Of a stretch of DNA of 64,000 nucleotides, positions 1 through 8,263 are shown piece after piece. The notes beneath the pieces were generated by a model. That model did not search any database. It was not told the DNA's origin and was given only the letters and a program-made list of their open reading frames with translations. How positions within the stretch are numbered: position 1 is the stretch's first letter; each line of letters starts with the position of its first letter. A program made the translations under genes and the position numbers. Location of the stretch: contig JAECQR010000002.1 of the NCBI GenBank assembly GCA_015999765.1, positions 62,001 to 126,000 on the forward strand. Reading direction: 5' to 3'. The stretch is from Flavobacteriia bacterium (lineage in GTDB: Bacteria > Bacteroidota > Bacteroidia > Flavobacteriales > Weeksellaceae).

Positions 1-3000
1 CATAAAACCTATAACGGAATTGTAAATGTAAACGACGAGCAGGCAAAAGCAAATGTAAAAGGACGGATAGATTTCCGAACCAGTCGTTTGCTGGCAGATG
101 TTGCAGCAGATGTTAAATATCTGAACATTAATTATTTTACCGGCGGAAAAGGCCAGCAGATCGTAAGCGGTTTTGTAAACGGTAAAATCGCTATGACCAA
201 TATTAATGATCTGAATCTTGACGCTGATTTAAGGAATGTAAGTTTTGCGAACGCATCTCAGAAATATCTAATCCCGAACGCTAAGATAAAAGCTTATTTC
301 GAAAACGGAAACCGCATTGTTTCTGTAGATGCTCCCGGAGCCGTAAACGGCAGAATCGCTGGCAGGTTTAACCTCGGGGATTTGGCGGGAATGATTGAGA
401 ACGGCTTGGGGAAAATTCTGGTTGGCCCACCGCCCAGAAAGTTATACCGAGGTCAGCATTTTACGATGGATTTTGATGTAAAGCAGGGATTAGTGAGTTA
501 TTTTGAACCCAATCTACAGCTTCCTAAGGGTGCAACTGTGAATGGCGCGTATGAAGGAAATTCAAATAATCTGGTTTTAAATATTGATGCAGCCTCACTA
601 AAATATCTGATGACCAAAAAAGAAGAAATCACAGATGCAGATAAAGCGCTGGCAGCCGCAAATCCGGCTTACAAAATTACGGAACGCGATAAAATCAGCC
701 GCGACAGTGCGATGGTAGACAGCCTGATTGTAAGAATCAATACAGCGAATCTCAATGAGCAGATTTTTGCTAAAGTTAACAGAGTAGAGTACAATCAAAA
801 TATACTGAAAGACATTACCTTAAGCGGACGAAACGAAAATAACAGCGTTCTTCATATCGCCGCTAATTTTAAACACGGCAGCCCGGAAGATGAAATTAAA
901 GAAACCCTTAAAGAATATTCGGTAAACCTTAATCAAACGACCGACAGAGTAGGTGATTATGTGTTCCGTTTCGAGCCTACTACTGTTAAATTCAACGATG
1001 TAGCATGGAGTGTGGATACAAGTCCGGAACTTAATCACTCTATAACATATAGGAAAAAAGCCGGCGATTTTTTAATCCAGAATCTGCGTCTGTATTCTGA
1101 TACAAGTGAACTTCTTCTAAATCAGGCAGTTTTTAAATCTGCAAAGGATTTTTCAGCTGATGGAGAAGTTAAGAATCTGGACATTGCGAAAGTATTTGCG
1201 CTCACCAATAGCGATAACAGCATGGATATTCAGGGAACCGCGAACGGAACCTTCGATATTACCATGGACAAAAATAATCTTGAACCACTTATCGATTTGA
1301 ATATCAGTGATATTCTGATGAATGGGAAAGACATGGGAAATGTTATTGTTTCCGCAAAGAAAAGTAGTGTTCCCAATGTTTTCGATGTTGAAGCCAAAGT
1401 TGTTTCAGCGGGAATTATAGGCGATAATAATCTACATCTTATAGGAACAATTAATAATAATACCTCCTCGCCAACTCTTGATTTAACAGCAGATATGAAT
1501 GACTTCGATATCGCTTTTGCTCAGGAATTTGTGAAAGGCGTCTTCGGAAATCTGAGAGGAAAAGCCTCCGGAGAACTTAAGATTTCCGGTAAACTGAATG
1601 ATGTAGACTACAGCGGTGATATCGCCATGAAAGATATGGGATTGAAACTTAATTTTACAGGGGTAGATTATTCCTTTGATGATACGGTAATTTCACTTTC
1701 CCGAGGCTTAGCAATACTAAACGACATTGGTGTGCGAGATGGCAGAACTAATTCCCGCGGATCCATTTCGGGAGCGATTCAGTTTGAAACTTTATCCTCA
1801 ATGGGGGTCAACCTGGTGATGAGGGCTGATAATTTAATGCTTCTCAATACAACTCAGAAAGATTATGATTTGTTTTGGGGAAGAATTTACGGCACGGGAA
1901 CACTGTATGTTGACGGTCCTGTTTCAGCTTTAAATGTTTCAACACCAGAGATGAGGGCATTAAACAACAGTGTCTTTACATTCAATTCAAATTCAACTTC
2001 AAATGTTGAGGAATTCAAAATGCTGAGATTTCTAAAGAGAGATGAAGCAGGAATTGTGTCTGTTGAGGAAAAGAAAAGATCCAGTGCGAATATGAATATT
2101 GACTTCACCATTTCTCTGGATCGTGGAACTACAGTTAATGTAATGGTAGGAGATGATATTGGCGATATTACGGTTCGTGGAAACTCCGACAAACTCCGGT
2201 TTTTAATGACCAGAACTGGAGCCATCTCAATGAACGGAGATTACTTTGTAGATAACGGAACTTTTGTTTCTAAAGCGATTCTGAACAGAACTTTCCAAAT
2301 TTCAAAAGGAAGCAGCATCCGTTGGGATGGTGACGCAATGGCTCCGCAGCTCGATATTAATGCAACTTACCTTAGAACGGTTACTAACGCTGGAGCTTAT
2401 CTTAATATGGGAAGTCTGCAGCCCGTGAATGTTTTGCTTACCACTCGGATTTCTCAGACATTAAACAATCCGAAGATTGAACTTGGTGTTTCTGCTCAAG
2501 ATGTTTCCAGCAGTTTACGGGAAACGCTTGCCGAGAAAATGAGCAACGAGGACGAAAAAATCATTCAGTTCGGTTCTGTTTTGGTGATGAGCAGTTTTAA
2601 TGTCGGAAATTCAGCTTTCGACATCAATTTAGGAAATACCCTTGAAACTTCCGGCTACAATATGCTGTTCAAACAGTTGGGTTCTGTACTTAACCAGATC
2701 AGTAATGAGTTCCAGGTCGATTTGAATTATCTGAAAGGAGATGCGAACTCCAACAGTGGCGACCGGGCTAATGCAAGTGTAAGTTTTGCCCTTTCACCAA
2801 GAGTTAATGTTAAAACAGGATTGGGAATCCCAATTTCTAGATCAGATAATGCGAATACCGATTATCTTTCAGGTGAAGGAATCGTAGAGTACGACTGGTC
2901 TAAGAAGAATGACGGCACAAGATTATTGCGGGCTTATTCCAAACCAACTAACATCGGTCTGAACGGATCTGGAGCCGGAAATGCAAGTGCAAACCAAAGC

Positions 3001-3129
3001 TATGGAGTCGGTGTAGTTTATAGTAAAAGTTTTAATACGATCTTTAAAAGGAAGAAAAAAGATAAAAAAACCAATGCTCAGGAATTGGAAAGTAAAAGAG
3101 ATTCGGTTAGAAATGATACAATTAAATAA
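1..3129 (+). CDS. tamB: TamB-like translocation/assembly module protein (5' partial)
   Basis: The reading frame is open to the left edge, so the start lies outside the window; 1,042 residues are visible. The protein is almost all beta-strand repeats without membrane segments, as in the long periplasmic groove of TamB/AsmA-like proteins. The last 400 or so residues resemble the TamB C-terminal domain (DUF490): a stretch around WDGDAMAPQLDINATY followed by SQTLNNPKIELGVS and a final small barrel-like end. In the family it spans the periplasm and works with an Omp85 partner in lipid transport or outer-membrane assembly. The C-terminus is lysine-rich. The family call is firm; the cargo is not known. 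Confidence 0.85.
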   Translation, partial: HKTYNGIVNVNDEQAKANVKGRIDFRTSRLLADVAADVKYLNINYFTGGKGQQIVSGFVNGKIAMTNINDLNLDADLRNVSFANASQKYLIPNAKIKAYFENGNRIVSVDAPGAVNGRIAGRFNLGDLAGMIENGLGKILVGPPPRKLYRGQHFTMDFDVKQGLVSYFEPNLQLPKGATVNGAYEGNSNNLVLNIDAASLKYLMTKKEEITDADKALAAANPAYKITERDKISRDSAMVDSLIVRINTANLNEQIFAKVNRVEYNQNILKDITLSGRNENNSVLHIAANFKHGSPEDEIKETLKEYSVNLNQTTDRVGDYVFRFEPTTVKFNDVAWSVDTSPELNHSITYRKKAGDFLIQNLRLYSDTSELLLNQAVFKSAKDFSADGEVKNLDIAKVFALTNSDNSMDIQGTANGTFDITMDKNNLEPLIDLNISDILMNGKDMGNVIVSAKKSSVPNVFDVEAKVVSAGIIGDNNLHLIGTINNNTSSPTLDLTADMNDFDIAFAQEFVKGVFGNLRGKASGELKISGKLNDVDYSGDIAMKDMGLKLNFTGVDYSFDDTVISLSRGLAILNDIGVRDGRTNSRGSISGAIQFETLSSMGVNLVMRADNLMLLNTTQKDYDLFWGRIYGTGTLYVDGPVSALNVSTPEMRALNNSVFTFNSNSTSNVEEFKMLRFLKRDEAGIVSVEEKKRSSANMNIDFTISLDRGTTVNVMVGDDIGDITVRGNSDKLRFLMTRTGAISMNGDYFVDNGTFVSKAILNRTFQISKGSSIRWDGDAMAPQLDINATYLRTVTNAGAYLNMGSLQPVNVLLTTRISQTLNNPKIELGVSAQDVSSSLRETLAEKMSNEDEKIIQFGSVLVMSSFNVGNSAFDINLGNTLETSGYNMLFKQLGSVLNQISNEFQVDLNYLKGDANSNSGDRANASVSFALSPRVNVKTGLGIPISRSDNANTDYLSGEGIVEYDWSKKNDGTRLLRAYSKPTNIGLNGSGAGNASANQSYGVGVVYSKSFNTIFKRKKKDKKTNAQELESKRDSVRNDTIK

Positions 3130-3208
3130 AGATATTTACTTAAATAATAAACAATGCGTTAAAACCTGTTAATGTTTATCTAAATTTTTTCATTTTAATA
3201 TTTTTTTG

Positions 3209-3216
3209 TAAATTTG
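3209..3216 (+). promoter_or_regulatory. Bacteroidota -7 promoter box for the Lrp-type gene
   Basis: TAAATTTG fits the Bacteroidota -7 consensus TAnnTTTG and lies 46 bases before the ATG of the Lrp-type gene, after a T-rich tract. No exact TTTG -33 element is seen. Confidence 0.5.
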
Positions 3217-3262
3217 CAAAAATATTCGCTTAGAATTATCAATTATACAATACATATATAAA

Positions 3263-3733
3263 ATGAATTATCAACTCGACGAAATAGATAAAAAAATCCT
3301 AGATTTTTTAGTAGAAAACACCAGAATGCCTTTCACAGAAATCGCCAAGCAAATGGAAGTTTCTGCAGGTACAATTCACGTAAGAGTTAAAAAGATGGAA
3401 GATGCAGGTATTATTTTAGGATCTTCTCTCAATATTGATTACGGTAAACTCGATTATCATTTTACTGCATTCATCGGAATATTGCTTACAAAATCCAACA
3501 GAACCCAGGAGGTTTTGAAGGAATTAACTACGATTCCAAACGTGATCGAAGCAAGTGTAATCTCCGGAAAATATAACATCTTCTGTAAAGTGAAAGCCAA
3601 AAATACGGAAGACGCGAAGAGAATTATTTACCAGATTGATGATATTCAGGATGTAATGAGAACAGAAAGTATGATCTCCATGCAGGAATATATTTCTGAT
3701 AAAAACAGACTGATCGATGCGGTTTCAATTTAA
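3263..3733 (+). CDS. Lrp/AsnC family transcriptional regulator
   Basis: This 156-residue protein has the two-part layout of Lrp/AsnC regulators: an N-terminal winged helix-turn-helix (residues about 5-60, recognition region FTEIAKQMEVSAGTIHVRV) and a C-terminal RAM ligand-binding domain (about 68-145). Such proteins act as dimers or octamers that sense amino acids or related metabolites. A TAAATTTG box precedes it and a hairpin terminator follows directly, so it seems to be transcribed alone. The effector and targets cannot be read from the sequence. Confidence 0.9.
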   Translation: MNYQLDEIDKKILDFLVENTRMPFTEIAKQMEVSAGTIHVRVKKMEDAGIILGSSLNIDYGKLDYHFTAFIGILLTKSNRTQEVLKELTTIPNVIEASVISGKYNIFCKVKAKNTEDAKRIIYQIDDIQDVMRTESMISMQEYISDKNRLIDAVSI

Positions 3734-3760
3734 TTGAACTTAATCTTCAGTTATAACTTA

Positions 3761-3790
3761 AAACTTTTGAATTCTTTCAAAAGTTTTTTT
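3761..3790 (+). terminator. Rho-independent terminator after the Lrp-type gene
   Basis: An 11-bp perfect stem (3761-3771 with 3776-3786, loop TTCT) runs into a T tract. It separates the regulator from the membrane protein gene that starts 13 bases later. Confidence 0.75.
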
Positions 3791-3802
3791 AATTTTACCC
3801 CT

Positions 3803-4177
3803 ATGAAAGAAGAATTCTCTAACGAAAGTCCGAAAAAAGATCTTGGATTTATTTTATCACTCGCGGCTTTGCTGCTTTTCACGCTGATGGGAATCGGGAT
3901 CGATTATGATGAATATCTGCAGCAGAACGATCTCAATATTCCCGGCTTTTATTTTATGCTGATCTTTTTTATTGACCTGCTGATGTTGTTGGGACTCGTC
4001 TTCATTTTTTTCTACCGAAAAATAGGGGTTTATCTTTTCCCAACTGCTGTAGTTCTTCATTTTTTTCTTCACAACTTCTATCTTTCTACATTTCTGTATA
4101 CAGATGTGACTAATCTTTTTATTTTTATCTCCGTAGGTCTTCTGGCATTTATTCCAAAATGGCAGTTCTTTAAATAA
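3803..4177 (+). CDS. Small four-helix membrane protein, unknown function
   Basis: I do not recognise a family. The start is placed at ATG 3803, giving 124 residues; a longer TTG-initiated frame from 3734 would run through the terminator hairpin and is unlikely. Four hydrophobic segments are visible at about residues 15-33, 50-71, 75-95 and 104-118, with an acidic, hydrophilic N-terminal tail. The gene lies 6 bases before the Rrf2 regulator on the same strand, so the two are probably co-transcribed; whether it is linked to the stress response of that regulator is only inference. Confidence 0.65.
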   Translation: MKEEFSNESPKKDLGFILSLAALLLFTLMGIGIDYDEYLQQNDLNIPGFYFMLIFFIDLLMLLGLVFIFFYRKIGVYLFPTAVVLHFFLHNFYLSTFLYTDVTNLFIFISVGLLAFIPKWQFFK

Positions 4178-4183
4178 ACGTAT

Positions 4184-4615
4184 ATGTTTTCAAAAGCCTG
4201 CGAATACGCCATCAAAGCTTCCATTTACATTGCCCGGCAAAGTCTGCAGCAAAAGAGGGTTAATGTAAAAGAAGTTTCGCAATCCATTGATGCTCCCGTT
4301 GCTTTTACCGCAAAGATTCTTCAGGTACTTTGCCGTGAGAATATTATGCAGTCGGTACGCGGTCAGCAGGGTGGATTTGTTTTTGAGGAATATAAACAGC
4401 GCGAAGTGAAGATTTTCGATATCGTAAGACTTATCGATGGCGACGGGCTTTTTACCCAATGCGGCTTGGGACTTCAGAGATGTTCTGCCGATAACCCTTG
4501 CCCGGTACATGATGATTTTAAAATCGTGCGCGAGAAACTCATAGAAATGACTCAGAAACATTTGCTGTACGATTTAGCCTTAAAAACTGAAAGCGGTCTG
4601 GCTTGGCTGAAATAA
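4184..4615 (+). CDS. Rrf2 family transcriptional regulator, putative Fe-S sensor
   Basis: The 143-residue protein has the Rrf2 winged helix (MFSKACEYAIKASIYIA start, recognition helix near residues 35-50, wing RGQQGGF at 59-65) and three cysteines at 93, 100 and 106. Their spacing (C-X6-C-X5-C) resembles the Fe-S ligands of NsrR and IscR, so it may hold a cluster that senses NO, oxygen or cluster status. It sits just upstream of ric, a cluster-repair gene typically under such regulators, and a dyad overlaps the ric promoter. Rrf2 membership is firm; NO sensing is inference. Confidence 0.88.
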   Translation: MFSKACEYAIKASIYIARQSLQQKRVNVKEVSQSIDAPVAFTAKILQVLCRENIMQSVRGQQGGFVFEEYKQREVKIFDIVRLIDGDGLFTQCGLGLQRCSADNPCPVHDDFKIVREKLIEMTQKHLLYDLALKTESGLAWLK

Positions 4616-4654
4616 CATATAAAAATCAAAATCATTTTACTTTAAAATTAATTA

Positions 4655-4668
4655 GGATAAATTTGTCC
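4655..4668. promoter_or_regulatory. Putative Rrf2 operator dyad at the ric promoter
   Basis: GGATAAATTTGTCC is a 14-bp inverted repeat with arms of seven, broken at one position (T opposite G). It covers the TTTG at 4662-4665 that is spaced as the -33 element of the ric promoter. The position suits a repressor site, and an Rrf2 gene lies immediately upstream. Binding is inferred. Confidence 0.5.
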
Positions 4669-4693
4669 GAATTGAAAATATTTTATAGCTTTG
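4662..4693 (+). promoter_or_regulatory. ric promoter (-33 TTTG, -7 TAGCTTTG)
   Basis: TTTG at 4662-4665 and TAGCTTTG at 4686-4693 are 20 bases apart, matching the Bacteroidota sigma-ABfr consensus TTTG-N19-21-TAnnTTTG. The predicted transcript start is near 4700, about 18 bases before the ric ATG. Confidence 0.65.
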
Positions 4694-4717
4694 TACTATA
4701 ATTTAAAACCAAAGTAA

Positions 4718-5431
4718 ATGCTTACTCAAGAAAAAACCATTGGCGACTTCGTAGCAGAGAATTTCAGAACTGCAGAAGTTTTTAAAAAATATCACATCGA
4801 TTTCTGCTGCAAAGGCGGTAGAACGGTAGAAGAAGCCTGCGATAATAAAAAAGTGAGTCCCGAACAGATTTATCAGGAGTTGGAAGAAGTTGCGAACAGA
4901 AAGTCCGAAGACATCGATTTCAATGCCTGGCCACTTGATTTATTGGCAGATTACGTAGAAAAAACCCATCATAAATATGTGGAAGAAAAGTCAGCGATGC
5001 TGATTCCTTACCTCAACAAACTTTGCAAAGTTCATGGCGAAAGACATCCGGAACTTTTTGAAATCAATGAGCTTTTCATTGGCAGCGCGCAGGATTTAGC
5101 TGCACACATGAAAAAAGAGGAACTTATCCTCTTCCCTTTCATCAAACAGATGATCGAAGCCAAGAAAAATGGCGAACCATTACCTGCACCGCGTTTCGGT
5201 ACCGTAGAAAATCCTGTTGCCATGATGAAACACGAACACGAAGCTGAAGGCGAACGATTTGTAAAGATTGCTGAACTTACCAATGATTATCAGTTTCCAG
5301 ATGATGCCTGCGGCACTTACCAGGTAACGTACAGGATGCTTGAAGATTTCCAGAACGATCTTCATAAGCATATTCACTTAGAGAATAATATTCTTTTCCC
5401 CAAAGCAATCGCAATGGAAAAAACATTCTAA
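4718..5431 (+). CDS. ric: Iron-sulfur cluster repair di-iron protein (Ric/ScdA/YtfE)
   Basis: This 237-residue protein carries the N-terminal ScdA domain (DUF542) with the paired cysteines DFCC at residues 28-31, and a C-terminal hemerythrin-like four-helix bundle. Candidate iron ligands are His84/85, His130, Glu134, His172/174, His216/220 and Glu222. Family members repair Fe-S clusters damaged by NO or peroxide. It has its own promoter with an operator-like dyad, after the Rrf2 gene, and a strong bidirectional terminator. Length is typical of the family. Confidence 0.93.
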   Translation: MLTQEKTIGDFVAENFRTAEVFKKYHIDFCCKGGRTVEEACDNKKVSPEQIYQELEEVANRKSEDIDFNAWPLDLLADYVEKTHHKYVEEKSAMLIPYLNKLCKVHGERHPELFEINELFIGSAQDLAAHMKKEELILFPFIKQMIEAKKNGEPLPAPRFGTVENPVAMMKHEHEAEGERFVKIAELTNDYQFPDDACGTYQVTYRMLEDFQNDLHKHIHLENNILFPKAIAMEKTF

Positions 5432-5461
5432 ACTAATCCGTAGTTGTTTATTTGATAGAAG

Positions 5462-5492
5462 ACCGTTTCAGAAATTTCTGAAACGGTTTTTG
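5462..5492. terminator. Bidirectional terminator, ric and convergent gene
   Basis: A perfect 13-bp arm palindrome (5462-5474 with 5475-5487) is followed by T residues, between convergent genes. Confidence 0.8.
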
Positions 5493-5509
5493 CTTATTCA
5501 TAAATAATT

Positions 5510-6187
5510 CTAGAAAAGCGCGACCTGCAGAAACGCACCGATATTGTTTTCGTTGTGCTTCAGTGGACCGTAATATTCCATATTCGCACCTAAACCGAAG
5601 GTAAATTCTTTGTGAGTAACTCCTGCACGTGCACGCAAATAACTTCTTGTGTGTAGATCTGCAGACATTGCGTGAACGTAAACGCCCTGAAGTCTTGAAT
5701 AGAATCTCCATTTGTCATTGATTGCGGGTTTGTATTCTACAATTCCAAAGCCTTCAATATTGGCATCTTTGCTTATATCGACACGTGGCATTGCAATTAC
5801 CAGCCATGTAGGATTTGCATAGGTGTAAATCAGTGCTGCTGAAGGCCGTATTCCGCCTGGCGTACTTTGAAAACCTGCACCGAATTTCACCCCTTTGAAA
5901 AGATCTACGGTGGCTTTACCAATTACCATCATATCGCTCAAATGATCATTTCCCCAGTCTGAATTGAAATCCGTAACGCCGAAAAATCCGATTTTCGGTG
6001 CACTCCTCAGTTTTTTATCTAAAGTCAGCTGGAAGGAAACACCGCGGGTGCCTGGCATTACTTCCACATTTACAGGTGGATTTTGCATTGGAGCGCTTTC
6101 CGCCTCCTGGGCTGAAACATTCATAGTAGTAAACAGTGCAAAAGTGGCAAGCGAAAATTTTAATACGTTTTTAAATCTGTAGGTCAT
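5510..6187 (-). CDS. Secreted, probably outer-membrane beta-barrel protein
   Basis: I do not recognise a named family. The 225-residue product has a signal peptide (cleavage probably after SAQ near residue 26) and then alternating amphipathic strands ending in a C-terminal phenylalanine (QVALF), as in outer-membrane barrels. The length would allow about eight to ten strands. It stands alone: convergent with ric on one side and with the transketolase terminator upstream. Function unknown. Confidence 0.7.
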   Translation of the reverse strand: MTYRFKNVLKFSLATFALFTTMNVSAQEAESAPMQNPPVNVEVMPGTRGVSFQLTLDKKLRSAPKIGFFGVTDFNSDWGNDHLSDMMVIGKATVDLFKGVKFGAGFQSTPGGIRPSAALIYTYANPTWLVIAMPRVDISKDANIEGFGIVEYKPAINDKWRFYSRLQGVYVHAMSADLHTRSYLRARAGVTHKEFTFGLGANMEYYGPLKHNENNIGAFLQVALF

Positions 6188-6268
6188 ATTTTATAATTTT
6201 TATAAAACGAAAATATCTTTAATCTAAATCAGATTTTAGGACATTTAGGAGTAATTATAGGACTTAAT

Positions 6269-6300
6269 AAAAAAACACGCCCTTAGAAAGACGTGTTTAA
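6269..6300 (-). terminator. Terminator after the transketolase genes
   Basis: On the minus strand a hairpin with arms AAACACG/CGTGTTT (6292-6298 with 6273-6279) runs into a T tract downstream of the transketolase C-terminal subunit gene. Confidence 0.65.
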
Positions 6301-6320
6301 TTGTATGTTTGAAAGAGGAA

Positions 6321-7268
6321 TTATCTCGCCAAAATTCTTTTTACGGCTGCTTTTACAGCATCAGCATCAATTCCGTATTTTTTCATCAGTTCAGCAGGAG
6401 TTGCAGATTCCCCGAACGTATCATTTACGGCAACAAATTCCTGGATCGTCGGTCTTTTTCTTGCGAGCATTCCCGCAACCGATTCACCTAAACCACCCAG
6501 ATAGTTGTGTTCTTCTGCAGTAACGATTTTTCCGGTTTTTTCTACAGATTTCAGAATGATTTCTTCATCCAAAGGTTTGATGGTGTGAATGTTAATCACT
6601 TCACATGAAATTCCTTCTTTTTCCAGTTCATCCGCCGCTAGTAGAGATTCCCACACCAAATGTCCGGTAGCCACGATGGTTACGTCTGTTCCTTCCTGTA
6701 AAAGAATTCCTTTTCCGATTTCGAAAGGCATATCTTCAGGAATGAAAACCGGAACTACAGGTCGACCGAATCTTAAATAAACCGGACCCTCGAAATCTGC
6801 AATGGCTAAAGTCGCCGCTTTGGTCTGATTGTAATCACAAGTATTGATAACCGTCATTCCCGGAAGCATTTTCATCATTCCGATGTCTTCCAGAACCTGG
6901 TGTGTCGCGCCGTCTTCACCCAAAGTCAGTCCTGCGTGAGATGCACAGATCTTTACATTTTTATTGGAATAGGCGATGCTCTGACGGATCTGGTCATAAA
7001 CCCTTGAGGTTGAAAAGTTTGCAAAAGTCCCCGTAAAAGGAATTTTCCCGTTAATGGTTAAACCGGCAGCGATTCCCATCATGTTTGCCTCTGCAATACC
7101 AACCTGAATAAATCTTTCGGGTGCTTTTTCAATGAATTTTTCCATTTTTAAAGAACCGATAAGGTCTGCGCAAAGTGCAACAACATTCGGGTTTTTATCA
7201 GCCAGTTCAGCCAGTCCAGCACCGAAACCGCTTCTTGTATCTTTTTTTTCTGTATAGGTGTATTTCAT
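6321..7268 (-). CDS. Transketolase, C-terminal subunit
   Basis: The 315-residue protein matches the pyrimidine-binding and C-terminal domains of transketolase. Glu60 in the motif VGIAEANMMGIAAGL is the conserved acid that activates thiamine diphosphate, and TFANFSTSRVYDQIR follows. It needs the N-terminal subunit encoded 39 bases upstream; the two together equal one full transketolase of the non-oxidative pentose phosphate pathway. Split transketolases are common in Bacteroidota and archaea. A DXP-synthase-like role is less likely because of the length and partner. Confidence 0.93.
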   Translation of the reverse strand: MKYTYTEKKDTRSGFGAGLAELADKNPNVVALCADLIGSLKMEKFIEKAPERFIQVGIAEANMMGIAAGLTINGKIPFTGTFANFSTSRVYDQIRQSIAYSNKNVKICASHAGLTLGEDGATHQVLEDIGMMKMLPGMTVINTCDYNQTKAATLAIADFEGPVYLRFGRPVVPVFIPEDMPFEIGKGILLQEGTDVTIVATGHLVWESLLAADELEKEGISCEVINIHTIKPLDEEIILKSVEKTGKIVTAEEHNYLGGLGESVAGMLARKRPTIQEFVAVNDTFGESATPAELMKKYGIDADAVKAAVKRILAR

Positions 7269-7307
7269 TTTTATTTTTTTTGCGAATTGCTTCGAATTTT
7301 ACAAATT

Positions 7308-8159
7308 TTAATAATCAGCAGGAGCTTCTAGATATAACTGTTTGAAAGCGGTATCCAGCTGCTCATCATTCGGAGCTTTTCCGTGCCATGCGTGGCTTCC
7401 CATCATATAATCAACACCATAACCCATTTCAGTATGAAGAATAATTGCAACAGGTTTTCCGTTTCCGGTTTCTGCTTTTGCTCTTTCAAGGATCGAGATT
7501 ACAGTTTCAAGATCGTTTCCGTTTTTTTCATTAAGAACTTTCCATCCGAAAGCTTCAAGTTTGGCGTGAAGGTCGCCTAAACTTAATACATCATCAGTAT
7601 CCCCGTCGATTTGTCTTCCGTTATAATCAATGGTCGCGATGATATTATCTACTTTTTTCGCAGCGGCGAACATTAATGCTTCCCAGATTTGACCTTCCTG
7701 CAATTCTCCGTCTCCGTGAAGGGTATAAACCAAAGACTTATCACCGTCCAGTTTCTTAGCTAATGCTGCTCCAATGGCTACAGATAAGCCTTGGCCCAAA
7801 GATCCTGAAGCAATTCTAACGCCCGGTAAATTATCGTGCGTCGTAGGATGACCTTGTAGTCTTGTATTCAGTTTTCTGAAGGTAGCGAGTTCCGAAACCG
7901 GGAAAAATCCGAATCTGGAAAGAGTGGAGTAGAACACGGGTGAAATGTGACCGTTGGAAAGGAAGAAAAGGTCTTCGTTTTTACCTTCCATGGTGAACGG
8001 AAGTTGATAGTTCATCACTTTCCCGTACAATGCGGTGAAATACTCAGTACAGCCCAAACTGCCGCCGGGGTGACCGGAATTCACTGCGTGAACCATTCTT
8101 AAAATGTCTCTTCTGATCTGTGTTGTAAGAGATTTCAGCTCTTCAATACTTTTACTCAT
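7308..8159 (-). CDS. Transketolase, N-terminal subunit
   Basis: The 283-residue protein is the pyrophosphate-binding half of transketolase. Visible motifs are GHPGGSLGC (29-37), HPTTHDNLPGV (104-114), SLGQGLSVAIG (120-130) and the Mg/ThDP motif GDGEL at 149-153 leading to Asn180. It is the first gene of a two-gene unit with the C-terminal subunit and acts with it on sugar phosphates in the cytoplasm. The fission point is the usual one for split enzymes. Confidence 0.93.
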   Translation of the reverse strand: MSKSIEELKSLTTQIRRDILRMVHAVNSGHPGGSLGCTEYFTALYGKVMNYQLPFTMEGKNEDLFFLSNGHISPVFYSTLSRFGFFPVSELATFRKLNTRLQGHPTTHDNLPGVRIASGSLGQGLSVAIGAALAKKLDGDKSLVYTLHGDGELQEGQIWEALMFAAAKKVDNIIATIDYNGRQIDGDTDDVLSLGDLHAKLEAFGWKVLNEKNGNDLETVISILERAKAETGNGKPVAIILHTEMGYGVDYMMGSHAWHGKAPNDEQLDTAFKQLYLEAPADY

Positions 8160-8214
8160 TATATTGGTTTATTTGCCAGCGAATTTACGAATTTTTGATG
8201 GTTTCGCGAAATGA

Positions 8215-8243
8215 AAAATCCGGGTTTTTACCCCGGATTTTTA
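8215..8243 (-). terminator. Terminator after the sodium:solute symporter gene
   Basis: A 10-bp stem (8215-8224 with 8232-8241) flanked by A and T tracts lies between the symporter stop and the transketolase start. Confidence 0.7.
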
Positions 8244-8263
8244 TATTTAATGTTTAACAGATT

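Noticed and set aside
1887-2225. A 112-codon minus-strand frame inside tamB
   Set aside because: Shadow of the tamB-like gene; no support of its own.
5462-5487. Long palindrome considered as an operator
   Set aside because: It lies between convergent genes and is flanked by T residues, so a bidirectional terminator explains it.
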